A stretch of 64,000 nucleotides of DNA from JALNZU01 sp964463695 (GCA_964463695.1 CAYXCZ010000005.1:81941-145940); one strand, 5' to 3'. Counted from the first letter of the stretch, positions 35,499 to 44,680 are shown. Notes: generated from the letters alone by a model not told the origin. Program-made: numbers and translations.

Positions 35499-35646
35499 AA
35501 AGAAGTATTAAATAATCGCCATAAAAAATTTCTTCAGAAAAGAAATAATCATAATAACTTGTTTTTCAATCCATTATATCAATAGAAGAAACTGATTCCC
35601 ATTTTGGCACGTTAATTGAAACAGAAAGAATCAAAGTGAAAGTAAA

Positions 35647-35799
35647 ATGTTTGGCTTAAAACTCACACCTGCGGAAAAAAGCAAAATTCAAAAGTATCAC
35701 AAGTACTTTAAGTGTAACAGGTGTGGGTATATTTCTGTAATTAAAGATGCCGTTTGTCCTATTTGTACCAAAGACGGTTTTGCAATTAAATTGAAATAA
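35647..35799 (+). CDS. Tiny zinc-ribbon protein
   Basis: A 50-residue protein I do not recognise by name. It is basic and has two Cys-x-x-Cys pairs (Cys-Asn-Arg-Cys at 22-25 and Cys-Pro-Ile-Cys at 38-41) with Gly-Tyr between, a rubredoxin-like or zinc-ribbon arrangement. It has no signal peptide. It could be a nucleic-acid-binding or metal-binding protein. Four bases separate it from the next small gene, and a terminator follows that, so the two form a compact transcription unit. Regulation by the upstream palindrome array is possible but not shown. Confidence 0.6.
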   Translation: MFGLKLTPAEKSKIQKYHKYFKCNRCGYISVIKDAVCPICTKDGFAIKLK

Positions 35800-35803
35800 A
35801 GAC

Positions 35804-35989
35804 ATGAAGATTAACGAATCGTACACAAAACAGGAACTAAACTCACAAGGATTAGTTGAATATCCTGCAAAGGATATCAAAGCAAAAGTTTATTTAAACG
35901 GCACAAAAGTTTATTTTTTCGAACTTGATAACAACCATCAAAGTTTCCGCTTGTATTCCATCATCAATAAGCGATCATTCTTTCTTTAA
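35804..35989 (+). CDS. Small protein of unknown function
   Basis: A 61-residue protein without recognised motifs, signal peptide or cysteines. The pattern Lys-Ala-Lys-Val-Tyr-Leu-Asn-Gly-Thr-Lys-Val-Tyr-Phe-Phe-Glu-Leu suggests two beta strands, and the C terminus is aromatic and basic. Coupling to the zinc-ribbon gene four bases upstream and the terminator just downstream support it as a real gene; I cannot assign a function. Confidence 0.5.
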   Translation: MKINESYTKQELNSQGLVEYPAKDIKAKVYLNGTKVYFFELDNNHQSFRLYSIINKRSFFL

Positions 35990-36002
35990 CCTCTTAGTAG
36001 TT

Positions 36003-36019
36003 TCCCCCATCAGCGGGGA
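36003..36019 (+). other. GC-rich hairpin before the terminator
   Basis: CCCC (36004-36008 region) pairs with GGGG around ATCAGC. A short local stem that adds to the terminator cluster. Confidence 0.4.
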
Positions 36020-36040
36020 GTAAGTGCAAAGCAGCCCGCC

Positions 36041-36077
36041 AAAAAAACCCGTCACAGCCCTGTTTCGGGTTTTTTTA
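36041..36077 (+). terminator. Bidirectional terminator after the small gene pair
   Basis: AAAAAAACCCG (36041-36051) and CGGGTTTTTTT (36066-36076): an 11-bp perfect stem with A and T flanks. Confidence 0.9.
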
Positions 36078-36114
36078 TGAAAATGTCTCACCTAAAAAGA
36101 TGAGACATTTTCAT
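36077..36114. repeat. Perfect 14-bp inverted repeat next to the terminator
   Basis: ATGAAAATGTCTCA (36077-36090) and TGAGACATTTTCAT (36101-36114) pair completely around a ten-base loop. It has no T run on the plus strand, and lies just after the malQ stop on the minus strand. Confidence 0.85.
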
Positions 36115-36151
36115 TTGTATCTATTATAAAATCAGAGATTTATATTAGGTA

Positions 36152-38863
36152 TTAATAATCAGCATCACGACCGGATATGTGCAACATCCCTTTAATCAGC
36201 TGATTGAAATCATCTGACTCAAGCAATTCTTCGAGGGTAAGAATCATCCTGTACTGCCACTTATTCTCAGGGTCACTGGGTACGTTAATGCGCTCTTTGT
36301 CGGTTTGATCCCATCGAAGACTTCCGTCCATTGAAATCAAATCCTGAAGAGGGAAAATTGTCCACATTGCAGGTGAATGCAGATGTTGGTTTATGATTTC
36401 CTGACACACCCATGGCTCAGCAAAATAGGGTACCTGATCATTATGGCCCAGACTATTGTGATAAAACCGTTGTGTTTTAGCCTTATCTTCCTCCCACCAT
36501 CCGCGAATTGTTGACATGTCATGTGTTGATGTAGTGCAAACGCTCAAATAAGGTGCATCAGCTGGATGAGCAAATTCGACGCGCGGATTTTTTGGCATTC
36601 TCTGAATCTCAAGACTAAGTATGTTGAGTGCTTTCATTACCTCGGGAACATTATCAGGAACCATCCCAAGATCTTCGCCGCAAACGAGCATATTTGAAGC
36701 TGCAACTATGGCAGGCAATTTAGCCATAGCGTGGGATTTCCAGAACTCTTCGTGCCGTTTATAAAAGAAATGAATATACAAATCATTGAGAATGTTCTTC
36801 TTATACTCTTCCAAATCACGGTATGAATAGGTAAAATGAAATGCAATACGAGGGTGATAGGAAGGATAATTAGCATATGGATCTTTGATAAATAGCACTT
36901 CATTAAGCAATGACATCAACCCATCCCGTATAATAATTTGCTTATCGCCTATCTCTTTGGTCAGACCCTGTGGAGAAAAATGATTATAGATTTTCCGTTG
37001 TGTGTTAAAAGCCGGTTTTAGCTCATACTGATCATAATCAATTTCAACTAGGTAATTTCTTCTTACCTCATCGGTGTATTCGCCAAAGAAATCGTGAAGA
37101 AAATATCCTCTGATATAAGGTTTTACAAAGCGGTCTTCATCAAACCATAAACCCCAATCTTCAATCTCTGAAGAGGACATTGGTAACCCTGGCTTGAAAT
37201 AACCTAATAAACCATGCAGTGCATTTTGAGGGATTTCCCAAATCCGAAAAAAGCCCAAAATATGATCGATGCGATAGGCGTCAAAATATTTTTCCATCAT
37301 CACCAATCTTTTGCGCCACCAAGCATACCCATCTTTTGCCATCACATCCCAATTATAGGTTGGGAAGCCCCAGTTCTGACCCATCATGGCAAAATCATCA
37401 GGAGGAGCACCGGCTTGTCCGTCAAGGTTGAAAAGCAAAGGCTCGGTCCAAGCTTCGATACTGTTTGGGCTAATACCAATTGGGATATCACCTTTCAGCC
37501 CAACACCTTTCGAATGTGCATAGTTCACAACTTCACGCAGTTGTTTATCAAGATGATACTGTTGAAAATAGTGAACAGCAATATGTTCATGAAATGGTTG
37601 TGCAACATCAGTCAATGCTGCAATCTGGTCGGGGTTAAAGGTTGCATAGTCGCCCCATTGCCTGAAATCGCTGGTTTTAAACTGGTCTCGTAAGTAGCAG
37701 AATGCAGCATATGGAACCAACCATTCCTTATTCTCATTGAAGAAAAGCTTGAATTCAGATGTCTTGGAAAGCTCATTCCAGTTTTGATCAAAAATAAGTT
37801 TAAAATATCGTGCCTTTGCTTTAGTGACCTCTACGTAATCGACATGTGGCTTGGCGTTAAGCTCCTTTTGCAGTTTATTGAACTCTTTCATGAGCTTTTT
37901 ATCATTCAATATACCAAGAGCCGGAAGATGCAGATACATTGGATGAAGTGCCATTACTGTAATTGACTTGTATGGATAAGAGTCAAGCCACGAGTGGGTT
38001 GCTACAGTTTCGTTGATAGGCAGAACCTGAATCATTCTAAGACTGGTTTTTTCGCACCAATCGACTAATTTCTTTAAATCGTTGAATTCTCCGACACCAA
38101 AACTATCCTCGGTTCGCAGGGAGAATACCGGCATTGCCACGCCGGCACCTTTCCACTGACCAACAGGATATTTAAAATGTTCGTCATTAATAATGGTAAC
38201 CGAATTTGGTTCTTGTAAAAAGGCTTGAAACAAAAATCGGTTTTCGCCTTCTTCCCAGGTTACAACTCTTTGATCTGAAAGCCTGACTATCATATATTTA
38301 TAGGTGATAGTCCGATTAAAATCCTTTCCATCAACCTCAAACTCCCATTTTGGATAATTTTGGTTGCTCATGATAACAGGCTTCTGCCAATCGCCTAGAG
38401 CTGCAATGCTACCACTTATGGCTATTGCATAACCCACCCCTACTCTTGGGGCAAGCAGGGTAAAACGCAAGATTTTTCCGGATGTCACCTCAGATTGCTG
38501 GGAAGTTATCTCAGCAGGCTTCATGATTACTTCAGTGAACACTTTTGTGAGCATCACCCTTTCCGGATCAATCACCGGATGGAAATAATCTTTAACAACA
38601 ATTTTTGCATATGTGGAAGTTAAAAGCGAACGATTATCCCCTCCTTCCCATGTTGTAAAACCATTTGCATCCCTGATCACATATTTGTATTCAAAGAATG
38701 CAGCATCAGGACCATCAATTTCAACTGACCACTCATCATTACCTATGTAATTCATAGCAACAATTTGGTCAATGTCCCAGCTACCGAGACATGGATCTGA
38801 TCCTGATACATAGGCAATTTGGCCCCAATTGCTCTTATATTGCAGGTTAAACAGTAATTTCAT
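36152..38863 (-). CDS. malQ: 4-alpha-glucanotransferase with two CBM20 starch-binding domains
   Basis: A GH77 disproportionating enzyme that transfers maltosyl or longer glucan chains in maltodextrin/glycogen metabolism. The 903 residues carry two N-terminal CBM20 modules (about 1-100 and 128-235) and then the GH77 barrel. The catalytic nucleophile region is Asp-Ala-Tyr-Arg-Ile-Asp-His-Ile-Leu-Gly-Phe-Phe-Arg (about 530), and the acid/base Glu is in Leu-Val-Cys-Gly-Glu-Asp-Leu-Gly-Met-Val. This architecture is the plant DPE2/Bacteroidota form rather than the ~690-residue E. coli type. No other maltose genes are in the window. Confidence 0.93.
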   Translation of the reverse strand: MKLLFNLQYKSNWGQIAYVSGSDPCLGSWDIDQIVAMNYIGNDEWSVEIDGPDAAFFEYKYVIRDANGFTTWEGGDNRSLLTSTYAKIVVKDYFHPVIDPERVMLTKVFTEVIMKPAEITSQQSEVTSGKILRFTLLAPRVGVGYAIAISGSIAALGDWQKPVIMSNQNYPKWEFEVDGKDFNRTITYKYMIVRLSDQRVVTWEEGENRFLFQAFLQEPNSVTIINDEHFKYPVGQWKGAGVAMPVFSLRTEDSFGVGEFNDLKKLVDWCEKTSLRMIQVLPINETVATHSWLDSYPYKSITVMALHPMYLHLPALGILNDKKLMKEFNKLQKELNAKPHVDYVEVTKAKARYFKLIFDQNWNELSKTSEFKLFFNENKEWLVPYAAFCYLRDQFKTSDFRQWGDYATFNPDQIAALTDVAQPFHEHIAVHYFQQYHLDKQLREVVNYAHSKGVGLKGDIPIGISPNSIEAWTEPLLFNLDGQAGAPPDDFAMMGQNWGFPTYNWDVMAKDGYAWWRKRLVMMEKYFDAYRIDHILGFFRIWEIPQNALHGLLGYFKPGLPMSSSEIEDWGLWFDEDRFVKPYIRGYFLHDFFGEYTDEVRRNYLVEIDYDQYELKPAFNTQRKIYNHFSPQGLTKEIGDKQIIIRDGLMSLLNEVLFIKDPYANYPSYHPRIAFHFTYSYRDLEEYKKNILNDLYIHFFYKRHEEFWKSHAMAKLPAIVAASNMLVCGEDLGMVPDNVPEVMKALNILSLEIQRMPKNPRVEFAHPADAPYLSVCTTSTHDMSTIRGWWEEDKAKTQRFYHNSLGHNDQVPYFAEPWVCQEIINQHLHSPAMWTIFPLQDLISMDGSLRWDQTDKERINVPSDPENKWQYRMILTLEELLESDDFNQLIKGMLHISGRDADY

Positions 38864-39007
38864 AACGTTTCTTTTGGGTTAGTGATAAATAGCATGTAAA
38901 TTTCGCCAATTTTGATATGAAGTGCAAGTAAAATGAAAAATAATTATGCAAAACGTTAAGATCACGATTGCAATAAATTTTAGATGGTTACATTACCATA
39001 TTTTTTA

Positions 39008-39610
39008 TTATAACTCCGGTTCAGAGGTTCCCTTTAGAAGAAGTTCGAGTGCCAGATCGGCCTGCATGTTAGCAACAATTCCAACCCTTGGTGCCAATGG
39101 TGGAAGTTCGAAATCAATCTCTGATTGCGAATCTCCGCAAACAAAAATATTCTCTGTCCATTTGATCCGTTTCAATAATTCAAATTTGCCAAATCCAGCC
39201 ATGCCATTTCCAACAATCAAAGGGATATTTGGCAACTCATTTATGAACGTTTCCACAATCATTGCTTTTGCGTCGGCAGAGTCAAATGCCTCAATAACAA
39301 GATCGCAGCCATTAAACACCTGTTGAATCGTATGTGATTCTAATTTTATATTATGAATAATAATTTCTAATTCAGGTCGAATCGCATGCAAATTCGCAGC
39401 AAGAGCATTCACTTTCTTTTCACCAATTTGATGGAAAAAGTAAAATTGTCTGTTCAGATTTGATTCAACCACATGATCAAAATCGGCTATTACAAGTTGC
39501 CCAATTCCTGTTCGAGCCAAGGCAACAGCCGCATTTGACCCCAATCCACCGCATCCTGCAATACCAACTTTTTTGTGTGCTAATACATCCTTAATTGTTT
39601 CAAAATTCAT
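39008..39610 (-). CDS. thiF: ThiF/MoeB/HesA-family E1-like adenylyltransferase
   Basis: A 200-residue E1-type enzyme that adenylates the C-terminal glycine of a ubiquitin-like sulfur carrier (ThiS or MoaD). The ATP-binding Gly-Cys-Gly-Gly-Leu-Gly-Ser-Asn (19-26) and Asn-Arg-Gln-Phe-Tyr arginine motif are present, with the conserved Asp in Glu-Ala-Phe-Asp-Ser-Ala-Asp. The short length and missing C-terminal zinc domain match 'ThiF family 2'. It diverges from the aldehyde:ferredoxin oxidoreductase gene, and no other thi or moa gene is in the window. A role in pterin-cofactor sulfur chemistry is as possible as thiamine synthesis. Confidence 0.82.
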   Translation of the reverse strand: MNFETIKDVLAHKKVGIAGCGGLGSNAAVALARTGIGQLVIADFDHVVESNLNRQFYFFHQIGEKKVNALAANLHAIRPELEIIIHNIKLESHTIQQVFNGCDLVIEAFDSADAKAMIVETFINELPNIPLIVGNGMAGFGKFELLKRIKWTENIFVCGDSQSEIDFELPPLAPRVGIVANMQADLALELLLKGTSEPEL

Positions 39611-39789
39611 AATTCTGCAAATTGTCGCAACAAAGTTAACAAATGAAGTTTACTTCAAATTTATAATCTTTCTAAATACACTATCTAAACCAAACACAGG
39701 CAACTCATTAAGCAAAAAGTGTACGATATGCAAAAAATTGCATATTGCTATCAATGAATCATTTAGCATACTATTACAAAAGAAAAAAG

Positions 39790-39797
39790 TATTTTTG
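39790..39797 (+). promoter_or_regulatory. -7 promoter element for the oxidoreductase gene
   Basis: TATTTTTG, a TAnnTTTG match, 34 bases before the ATG; the -33 element is not clear. Confidence 0.45.
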
Positions 39798-39831
39798 TGA
39801 AAATAATAACAAAACTTTAAGATAAGAATAT

Positions 39832-41991
39832 ATGGAATTAACCGAAATTCTGAAAAGCCACAAAACCTTAGTGAGCTGGCCATTTGAGTGGGTTGCTCTG
39901 GATAAGGGTTATACTGACAGGACACTTTATGTCAACTTGTCGAAAAATGAAATAATGGCAAAAACAGTCCCCCAATTGATGAAAGAGAAATTTATTGGTG
40001 GTAGAGGATATGGGTTGAAATTATTGTGGGACGCTACAAAACCTGACACAAAATGGGACGATCCCAAAAATGAAATAATCATTGCTTCAGGCCCAATTGC
40101 CGGAATTACACAATATTCAGGTACAGGCAAGTCGATTTGTGTAAGTATTTCACCACAAACAAATTCAGTGATGGACAGTAATGTTGGTGGATATTTTGGC
40201 CCATTTCTTAAATTTTCTGGTTTTGATGCAATTGAACTTCAGGGTAAAGCTGATCGGGATGTCATCATTTTTATTGATGGTGTTAACCATAAAATAGAGA
40301 TAATTGAGGCTCCGCTGGAACCTGTTGACAGTCATGAACTCGCAGAAATGCTTACTGAAATGTTTGCAGATGAGGAAAAAGACAAAAAAAATGTTGCTGT
40401 AGTTTCGGCTGGTACTGCAGCTGACTATTCTCTTATTGGCATGTTAAATTTCAGTTTTTATGATTCCAAGCGTAAAAAAGTTCGACTGAAACAAGCTGGT
40501 AGAGGTGGGATCGGAACAGTTTTCAGAAATAAACACATCAAGGCATTAGTTGCAAAAGTTCCAGGCGTGAAAGGCAATCTAAACAATGTCGTAGATTTAA
40601 AACCGATCATGGAACGCGGACAACGTTTCAATCGTGAGATGCGCGAACTGGATGATAGTCAAGCCGAAATGCGCACCAAGGGAACAGCACACTTAACCAA
40701 TGTAATGAACGATTATGATCTTCTACCCGTTCATAATTTCAAATTTGGCAGTCACCCCGAAGCTATAAAAATACATGGAGAGGTTTGGAAATCTAAATTC
40801 ACCCAAGGCATTCCTGATGGGTGCTGGATTGGTTGCAACATGGCCTGCGCCAAAGGTATTGATGATTACAAATTACGAACCGGACCATATAAAGATCAGG
40901 TTGTTATTGTTGATGGTCCTGAATATGAAACAACATCATCATTAGGATCGATTGCAGGAATTTTCAATCCTGACTTCACAATTGAGGCCAACTTTTATTG
41001 CGACACATATGGAATCTGTACCATCACTTGGGGAACAATCCTGGGCTTTTTGATGGAATGTTATGAAAACGGTATTTTAAATGAAGAACGCACAGAGGGA
41101 TTGAAGCTTAGCTTTGGAAATGCTGATGCAGCAATGGATCTTCTTCATCAACTGGGCCGTGGCGAAGGATTTGGAATAATCGCAGGTAAAGGCGTTAGAA
41201 AACTCAAAGAATTGTTTGCCGAAAAAGGTTGGGGCGATGCCAAATTTATGCAGGATATCGGCATGGAAAATAAAGGGCTTGAGTATTCACAATATGTTAG
41301 TAAAGAATCTCTTGCACAACAAGGTGGTTATGCAATGACCAATAAAGGTCCACAACATGATGAAGCCTGGCTGATTTTCATGGATATGGTTAACAATCAA
41401 ATCCCTACGTTTGAAGCAAAAGCTGAGGCATTGCATTACTTTCCAATGTTTAGAACCTGGTTTGGTCTTGTAGGTTTGTGCAAACTTCCATGGAATGATG
41501 TTGAACCAGAAAACAATCACGAAACAAGCGAACCTGCCAAAGTTCCGGAACATGTTGACAACTATGTCACAATTTACAAAGCTGTGACGGGAAAAGAATT
41601 TGATAAGCATGAAATGATTCGCATGTCGGAAAGGGTATATAACTTTCAACGAATTTTCAATCTTCGAAGAGGTTATGGTATTCGCAAATATGATGCTCAG
41701 CCATACCGTGCCGCTGGACCAGTAACCGCTGAAGAATATCTCTCACGTGCCGAACGCTATGACAAACAGCTTCTGGAGCTTGTTGGTTACGACCCGGCTG
41801 GTAAATCAGTGGAAGAAAAAATGGCTAAGATGCGTGAATACCGCGAGAACCGTTACGAACAGCTATTGGATGCTGTTTATAAACGTCGCGGCTGGACAAA
41901 AAATGGTGTGCCAAAGATTTCCCATCTGAAAGATCTGGGCATGGATTTACCTGAACTTATCGAGTTAGTTACTCCTTATCAGGAAGATTAA
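39832..41991 (+). CDS. Aldehyde:ferredoxin oxidoreductase (tungsten/molybdenum bis-pterin enzyme)
   Basis: A 719-residue cytoplasmic AOR-family enzyme, which oxidises aldehydes to acids with ferredoxin, or reduces acids. The N-terminal domain has Gly-Gly-Arg-Gly-Tyr-Gly (57-62) and Ile-Ala-Ser-Gly-Pro-Ile-Ala-Gly. The cluster ligands are Cys331, Cys335 and Cys339 in CWIGCNMAC, plus Cys550 in Leu-Val-Gly-Leu-Cys-Lys-Leu-Pro-Trp. Family motif Gly-Pro-Glu-Tyr-Glu-Thr-Thr-Ser-Ser-Leu-Gly-Ser (362-373) is intact. The first cysteine spacing is Cx3C, against the Cx2C I recall for archaeal AOR. No ferredoxin, electron-transfer subunit or tungstate transporter is adjacent. Confidence 0.9.
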   Translation: MELTEILKSHKTLVSWPFEWVALDKGYTDRTLYVNLSKNEIMAKTVPQLMKEKFIGGRGYGLKLLWDATKPDTKWDDPKNEIIIASGPIAGITQYSGTGKSICVSISPQTNSVMDSNVGGYFGPFLKFSGFDAIELQGKADRDVIIFIDGVNHKIEIIEAPLEPVDSHELAEMLTEMFADEEKDKKNVAVVSAGTAADYSLIGMLNFSFYDSKRKKVRLKQAGRGGIGTVFRNKHIKALVAKVPGVKGNLNNVVDLKPIMERGQRFNREMRELDDSQAEMRTKGTAHLTNVMNDYDLLPVHNFKFGSHPEAIKIHGEVWKSKFTQGIPDGCWIGCNMACAKGIDDYKLRTGPYKDQVVIVDGPEYETTSSLGSIAGIFNPDFTIEANFYCDTYGICTITWGTILGFLMECYENGILNEERTEGLKLSFGNADAAMDLLHQLGRGEGFGIIAGKGVRKLKELFAEKGWGDAKFMQDIGMENKGLEYSQYVSKESLAQQGGYAMTNKGPQHDEAWLIFMDMVNNQIPTFEAKAEALHYFPMFRTWFGLVGLCKLPWNDVEPENNHETSEPAKVPEHVDNYVTIYKAVTGKEFDKHEMIRMSERVYNFQRIFNLRRGYGIRKYDAQPYRAAGPVTAEEYLSRAERYDKQLLELVGYDPAGKSVEEKMAKMREYRENRYEQLLDAVYKRRGWTKNGVPKISHLKDLGMDLPELIELVTPYQED

Positions 41992-42008
41992 TAGTACGAA
42001 ACCTACCG

Positions 42009-42041
42009 AAAGCTGTTATCATTTGATAGCAGCTTTTTTTT
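42009..42041 (+). terminator. Terminator after the oxidoreductase gene
   Basis: AAGCTGTTATCA (42010-42021) pairs with TGATAGCAGCTT (42024-42035), one wobble, then eight T. Confidence 0.88.
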
Positions 42042-42217
42042 CGTTATAAGGTTGCGTTGGCGAATCGAAAGCCTACATAATTATTTATTATAACGTTGAA
42101 TATCAATAGTTAAACATATTTAAATTTTAGTCAACTTTAAACTCAATAACGAACGCTATTTTTCAGTTAAGAATCGATTTCTGATTAAATATGTCTAAAC
42201 CGTTTTAGCAAAAACTT

Positions 42218-42225
42218 TACCTTTG
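42218..42225 (+). promoter_or_regulatory. -7 promoter element for the LacI-family gene
   Basis: TACCTTTG, exact -7 consensus, 17 bases before the ATG; the -33 region is poor, and the leader would be very short. Confidence 0.5.
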
Positions 42226-42241
42226 CCTTAAGATTATCGTC

Positions 42242-43282
42242 ATGACAAAGAAAACCTCCCTTGCAGACATAGCACTTAGCCTGGGTGTATCTAAAACCCT
42301 GGTTTCTTTGGTTATTAACAACAAAGCAACAGAGCATGGAATAAGTGCTGAAACACAACTCAAAGTAAAAGAAAAAATAAAGGAATTGAATTTTCAGCCA
42401 AACGTGTTGGCGCAAGGTTTTCGTACTGGCAAAACCAAAACAATAGGACTGATTGTTAGTGATATATCAAATATTTTCTATGCACGTATTGCTCGAAATA
42501 TCGAAGATTATGCATGGCACAAAGGCTACAGTGTAGTAATATGTAGTTCAGATGAAGATCCAAATAAAGAAGAAGAACAGATTAAGCTTTTGCTAAACAG
42601 AAAAGTTGACGGATTAATTATTTCATCCTCGCAGGATAAGGCAGATTCTTTTAATCTGCTCAATGAAACTGAAGTACCACATGTTTTAATCGACCGTTGC
42701 TTCAGTGAGATGAAATCACCTCATGTAACGGTAGATAATTATGGAGGTGCAAGAATGGCAGCACGTCATCTGCTTTCGCAGGGAATGAAAAATTTTGCAA
42801 TTATTTCAATTTCGCCTGAGCACATCTCGACTATAAGTGACCGATTAGATGGGTTTCAATCAGCACTCAAAGAAGTTGGTTGCGTCATTCCTGAATCCTG
42901 GAATATTAAAGCTCCTTTCGATAAGATGGAAAGTGTTATTAATGAGTCTATTATAAAAATGTACCAGACCGGAAAAATGCCTGAAGCCATCTTCACATTA
43001 AATAACAATCTTACATCAACCTGTCTTAAATATCTTCGAAAATTATCGATCAAAGTACCTGATGAAGTAGCTCTTATTGGTTTTGATGATTTGAAATATT
43101 TTGAATATACCCAACCATCTATATCGGCTATTGAGCAGCCCATTGACAGAATTTGCGAACGTGCTTTTGACCTGCTCTACAAGCAACTCACAAAACAGGA
43201 AATCCCTTCAGAAGAAAGATCGGTAATTTTACCAGTGGATATCATAATCAGAGAATCGTCAGTTAAATCGAAGGAGGTTTGA
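42242..43282 (+). CDS. LacI-family transcriptional regulator
   Basis: A 346-residue DNA-binding regulator. The helix-turn-helix is Leu-Ala-Asp-Ile-Ala-Leu-Ser-Leu-Gly-Val-Ser-Lys-Thr-Leu-Val-Ser (6-21), followed by a hinge helix (Asn-Val-Leu-Ala-Gln-Gly-Phe) and a periplasmic-binding-protein-like sugar domain (about 62-335). The Thr-Leu-Val-Ser-Leu-Val turn in place of the common Thr-Val-Ser-Arg-Val suggests altered base contacts. Its effector is unknown. It sits 274 bases before the aldolase gene on the same strand, so sugar- or glycolysis-related control is plausible. Confidence 0.9.
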   Translation: MTKKTSLADIALSLGVSKTLVSLVINNKATEHGISAETQLKVKEKIKELNFQPNVLAQGFRTGKTKTIGLIVSDISNIFYARIARNIEDYAWHKGYSVVICSSDEDPNKEEEQIKLLLNRKVDGLIISSSQDKADSFNLLNETEVPHVLIDRCFSEMKSPHVTVDNYGGARMAARHLLSQGMKNFAIISISPEHISTISDRLDGFQSALKEVGCVIPESWNIKAPFDKMESVINESIIKMYQTGKMPEAIFTLNNNLTSTCLKYLRKLSIKVPDEVALIGFDDLKYFEYTQPSISAIEQPIDRICERAFDLLYKQLTKQEIPSEERSVILPVDIIIRESSVKSKEV

Positions 43283-43468
43283 CTGAAAAAGAGCAATGTT
43301 TAGAGTGTAATGCATTTTCAAAAAACGATTGTATAAAATTTAAAATGCTTCCAAAATCAGATGCTTCGGTGCTTAATTACCTTCTAAAAATCAACCTGTT
43401 TTAGCAAAATAACTGATCATATAAATTTGAGTTTTACAATAATTCGTTTTTAACTCAATAGCTTTTTG

Positions 43469-43476
43469 TACCTTTG
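43469..43476 (+). promoter_or_regulatory. -7 promoter element for the fructose-bisphosphate aldolase gene
   Basis: TACCTTTG, exact consensus, about 80 bases before the ATG; a T-rich TTTT at 43447-43450, 18 bases upstream, may serve as the -33 element. Confidence 0.55.
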
Positions 43477-43556
43477 CGCCGCTTAACCGGCACTCCAGCC
43501 TCTGGAACGCCAATTACATTTAAATCTATAGTTAATTAACTAAATTTCATAAACTT

Positions 43557-44636
43557 ATGTCAGAAAAACTTTCAGCCACTATTGCACCAGGTGTTGCAAG
43601 TGGTGATGCTTTACAAGAGATTTTTAAAGCTGCAAAATCGGGTCGTTTTGCTATGCCAGCCGTAAATGTTATTGGTACTAACTCCATCAATGCAGTGCTT
43701 GAGGCTGCAAAAACTGTTAACTCACCAGTAATCATACAATTTTCAAATGGTGGCGCTCATTTTTATGCAGGTAAAGGTCTTTCGAACAGCGGTGAAAAAG
43801 CTGCTATTGCAGGAGCCATAAGCGGAGCTTACCATGTGCATCAGATTGCTGCTATGTATGGCATTCCGGTTATTTTGCATACTGACCACGCTGCAAAAAA
43901 ACTTTTACCCTGGATAGATGGCTTACTTGATGCAGGTGAGAAATTTTTCGCCCAGCACGGAAAACCTCTTTTCAGTTCCCATATGCTCGACCTCTCAGAA
44001 GAGCCTCTGGAAGAAAACCTTGAAATCAGCAAACGTTATCTAGAACGGATGTCGAAAATGGGAATGACACTTGAGATTGAGTTAGGTATTACAGGTGGTG
44101 AAGAAGATGGCGTGGATAACAGTAATGTTGACAGTTCAAAACTCTATACCCAACCCGAAGAAGTTGGTCGCGCTTATGAAGTTCTGAGCTCCGTAAGCGA
44201 TCGTTTTACGATTGCTGCAGCTTTTGGCAATGTTCATGGTGTTTATAAACCGGGTAATGTAAAACTTCAGCCAAAAATTCTTCGTAATTCTCAGGAATTT
44301 ATCCAGAAAATATATGTTACTGCCGAAAACCCTGTAAACTTTGTTTTCCATGGCGGATCAGGATCAGAACCTGAGTTAATAAGGGAATCACTTGATTATG
44401 GTGTTGTTAAAATGAATATTGACACTGATACACAGTGGGCTTATTGGGATGGAATTCGTAAGTTTGACATCAAATACCACGATTATCTCCAGAGTCAGAT
44501 AGGGAATCCAGAAGGTCCGGACAGTCCTAACAAAAAATATTATGACCCGCGTAAATGGTTACGTGAAGGCGAAGTAGCGGTAATTGAACGCTTGAAAATT
44601 GCGTTTGAAGATCTGAATTGCCTTAACCGGTACTAA
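43557..44636 (+). CDS. fbaA: Class II fructose-bisphosphate aldolase
   Basis: Zinc-dependent glycolytic/gluconeogenic aldolase, 359 residues, FbaA type. The zinc and substrate motifs are His-Thr-Asp-His-Ala-Ala-Lys-Lys (about 103-110), Phe-Gly-Asn-Val-His-Gly-Val-Tyr-Lys-Pro-Gly-Asn (about 222) and Phe-His-Gly-Gly-Ser-Gly-Ser (about 263), all intact. The length is normal. It has its own promoter and a strong terminator. Fructose-1,6-bisphosphatase, the next gluconeogenic enzyme, lies 10 kb away. Confidence 0.95.
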   Translation: MSEKLSATIAPGVASGDALQEIFKAAKSGRFAMPAVNVIGTNSINAVLEAAKTVNSPVIIQFSNGGAHFYAGKGLSNSGEKAAIAGAISGAYHVHQIAAMYGIPVILHTDHAAKKLLPWIDGLLDAGEKFFAQHGKPLFSSHMLDLSEEPLEENLEISKRYLERMSKMGMTLEIELGITGGEEDGVDNSNVDSSKLYTQPEEVGRAYEVLSSVSDRFTIAAAFGNVHGVYKPGNVKLQPKILRNSQEFIQKIYVTAENPVNFVFHGGSGSEPELIRESLDYGVVKMNIDTDTQWAYWDGIRKFDIKYHDYLQSQIGNPEGPDSPNKKYYDPRKWLREGEVAVIERLKIAFEDLNCLNRY

Positions 44637-44651
44637 TTATTCGAATTGACA

Positions 44652-44680
44652 AAAAAAACCACCTTCGGGTGGTTTTTTGT
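44652..44680 (+). terminator. Terminator after fbaA with UUCG tetraloop
   Basis: AAAAAACCACC (44653-44663), loop TTCG, GGTGGTTTTTT (44668-44678). The very stable C(UUCG)G tetraloop caps an 11-bp stem. Confidence 0.93.
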
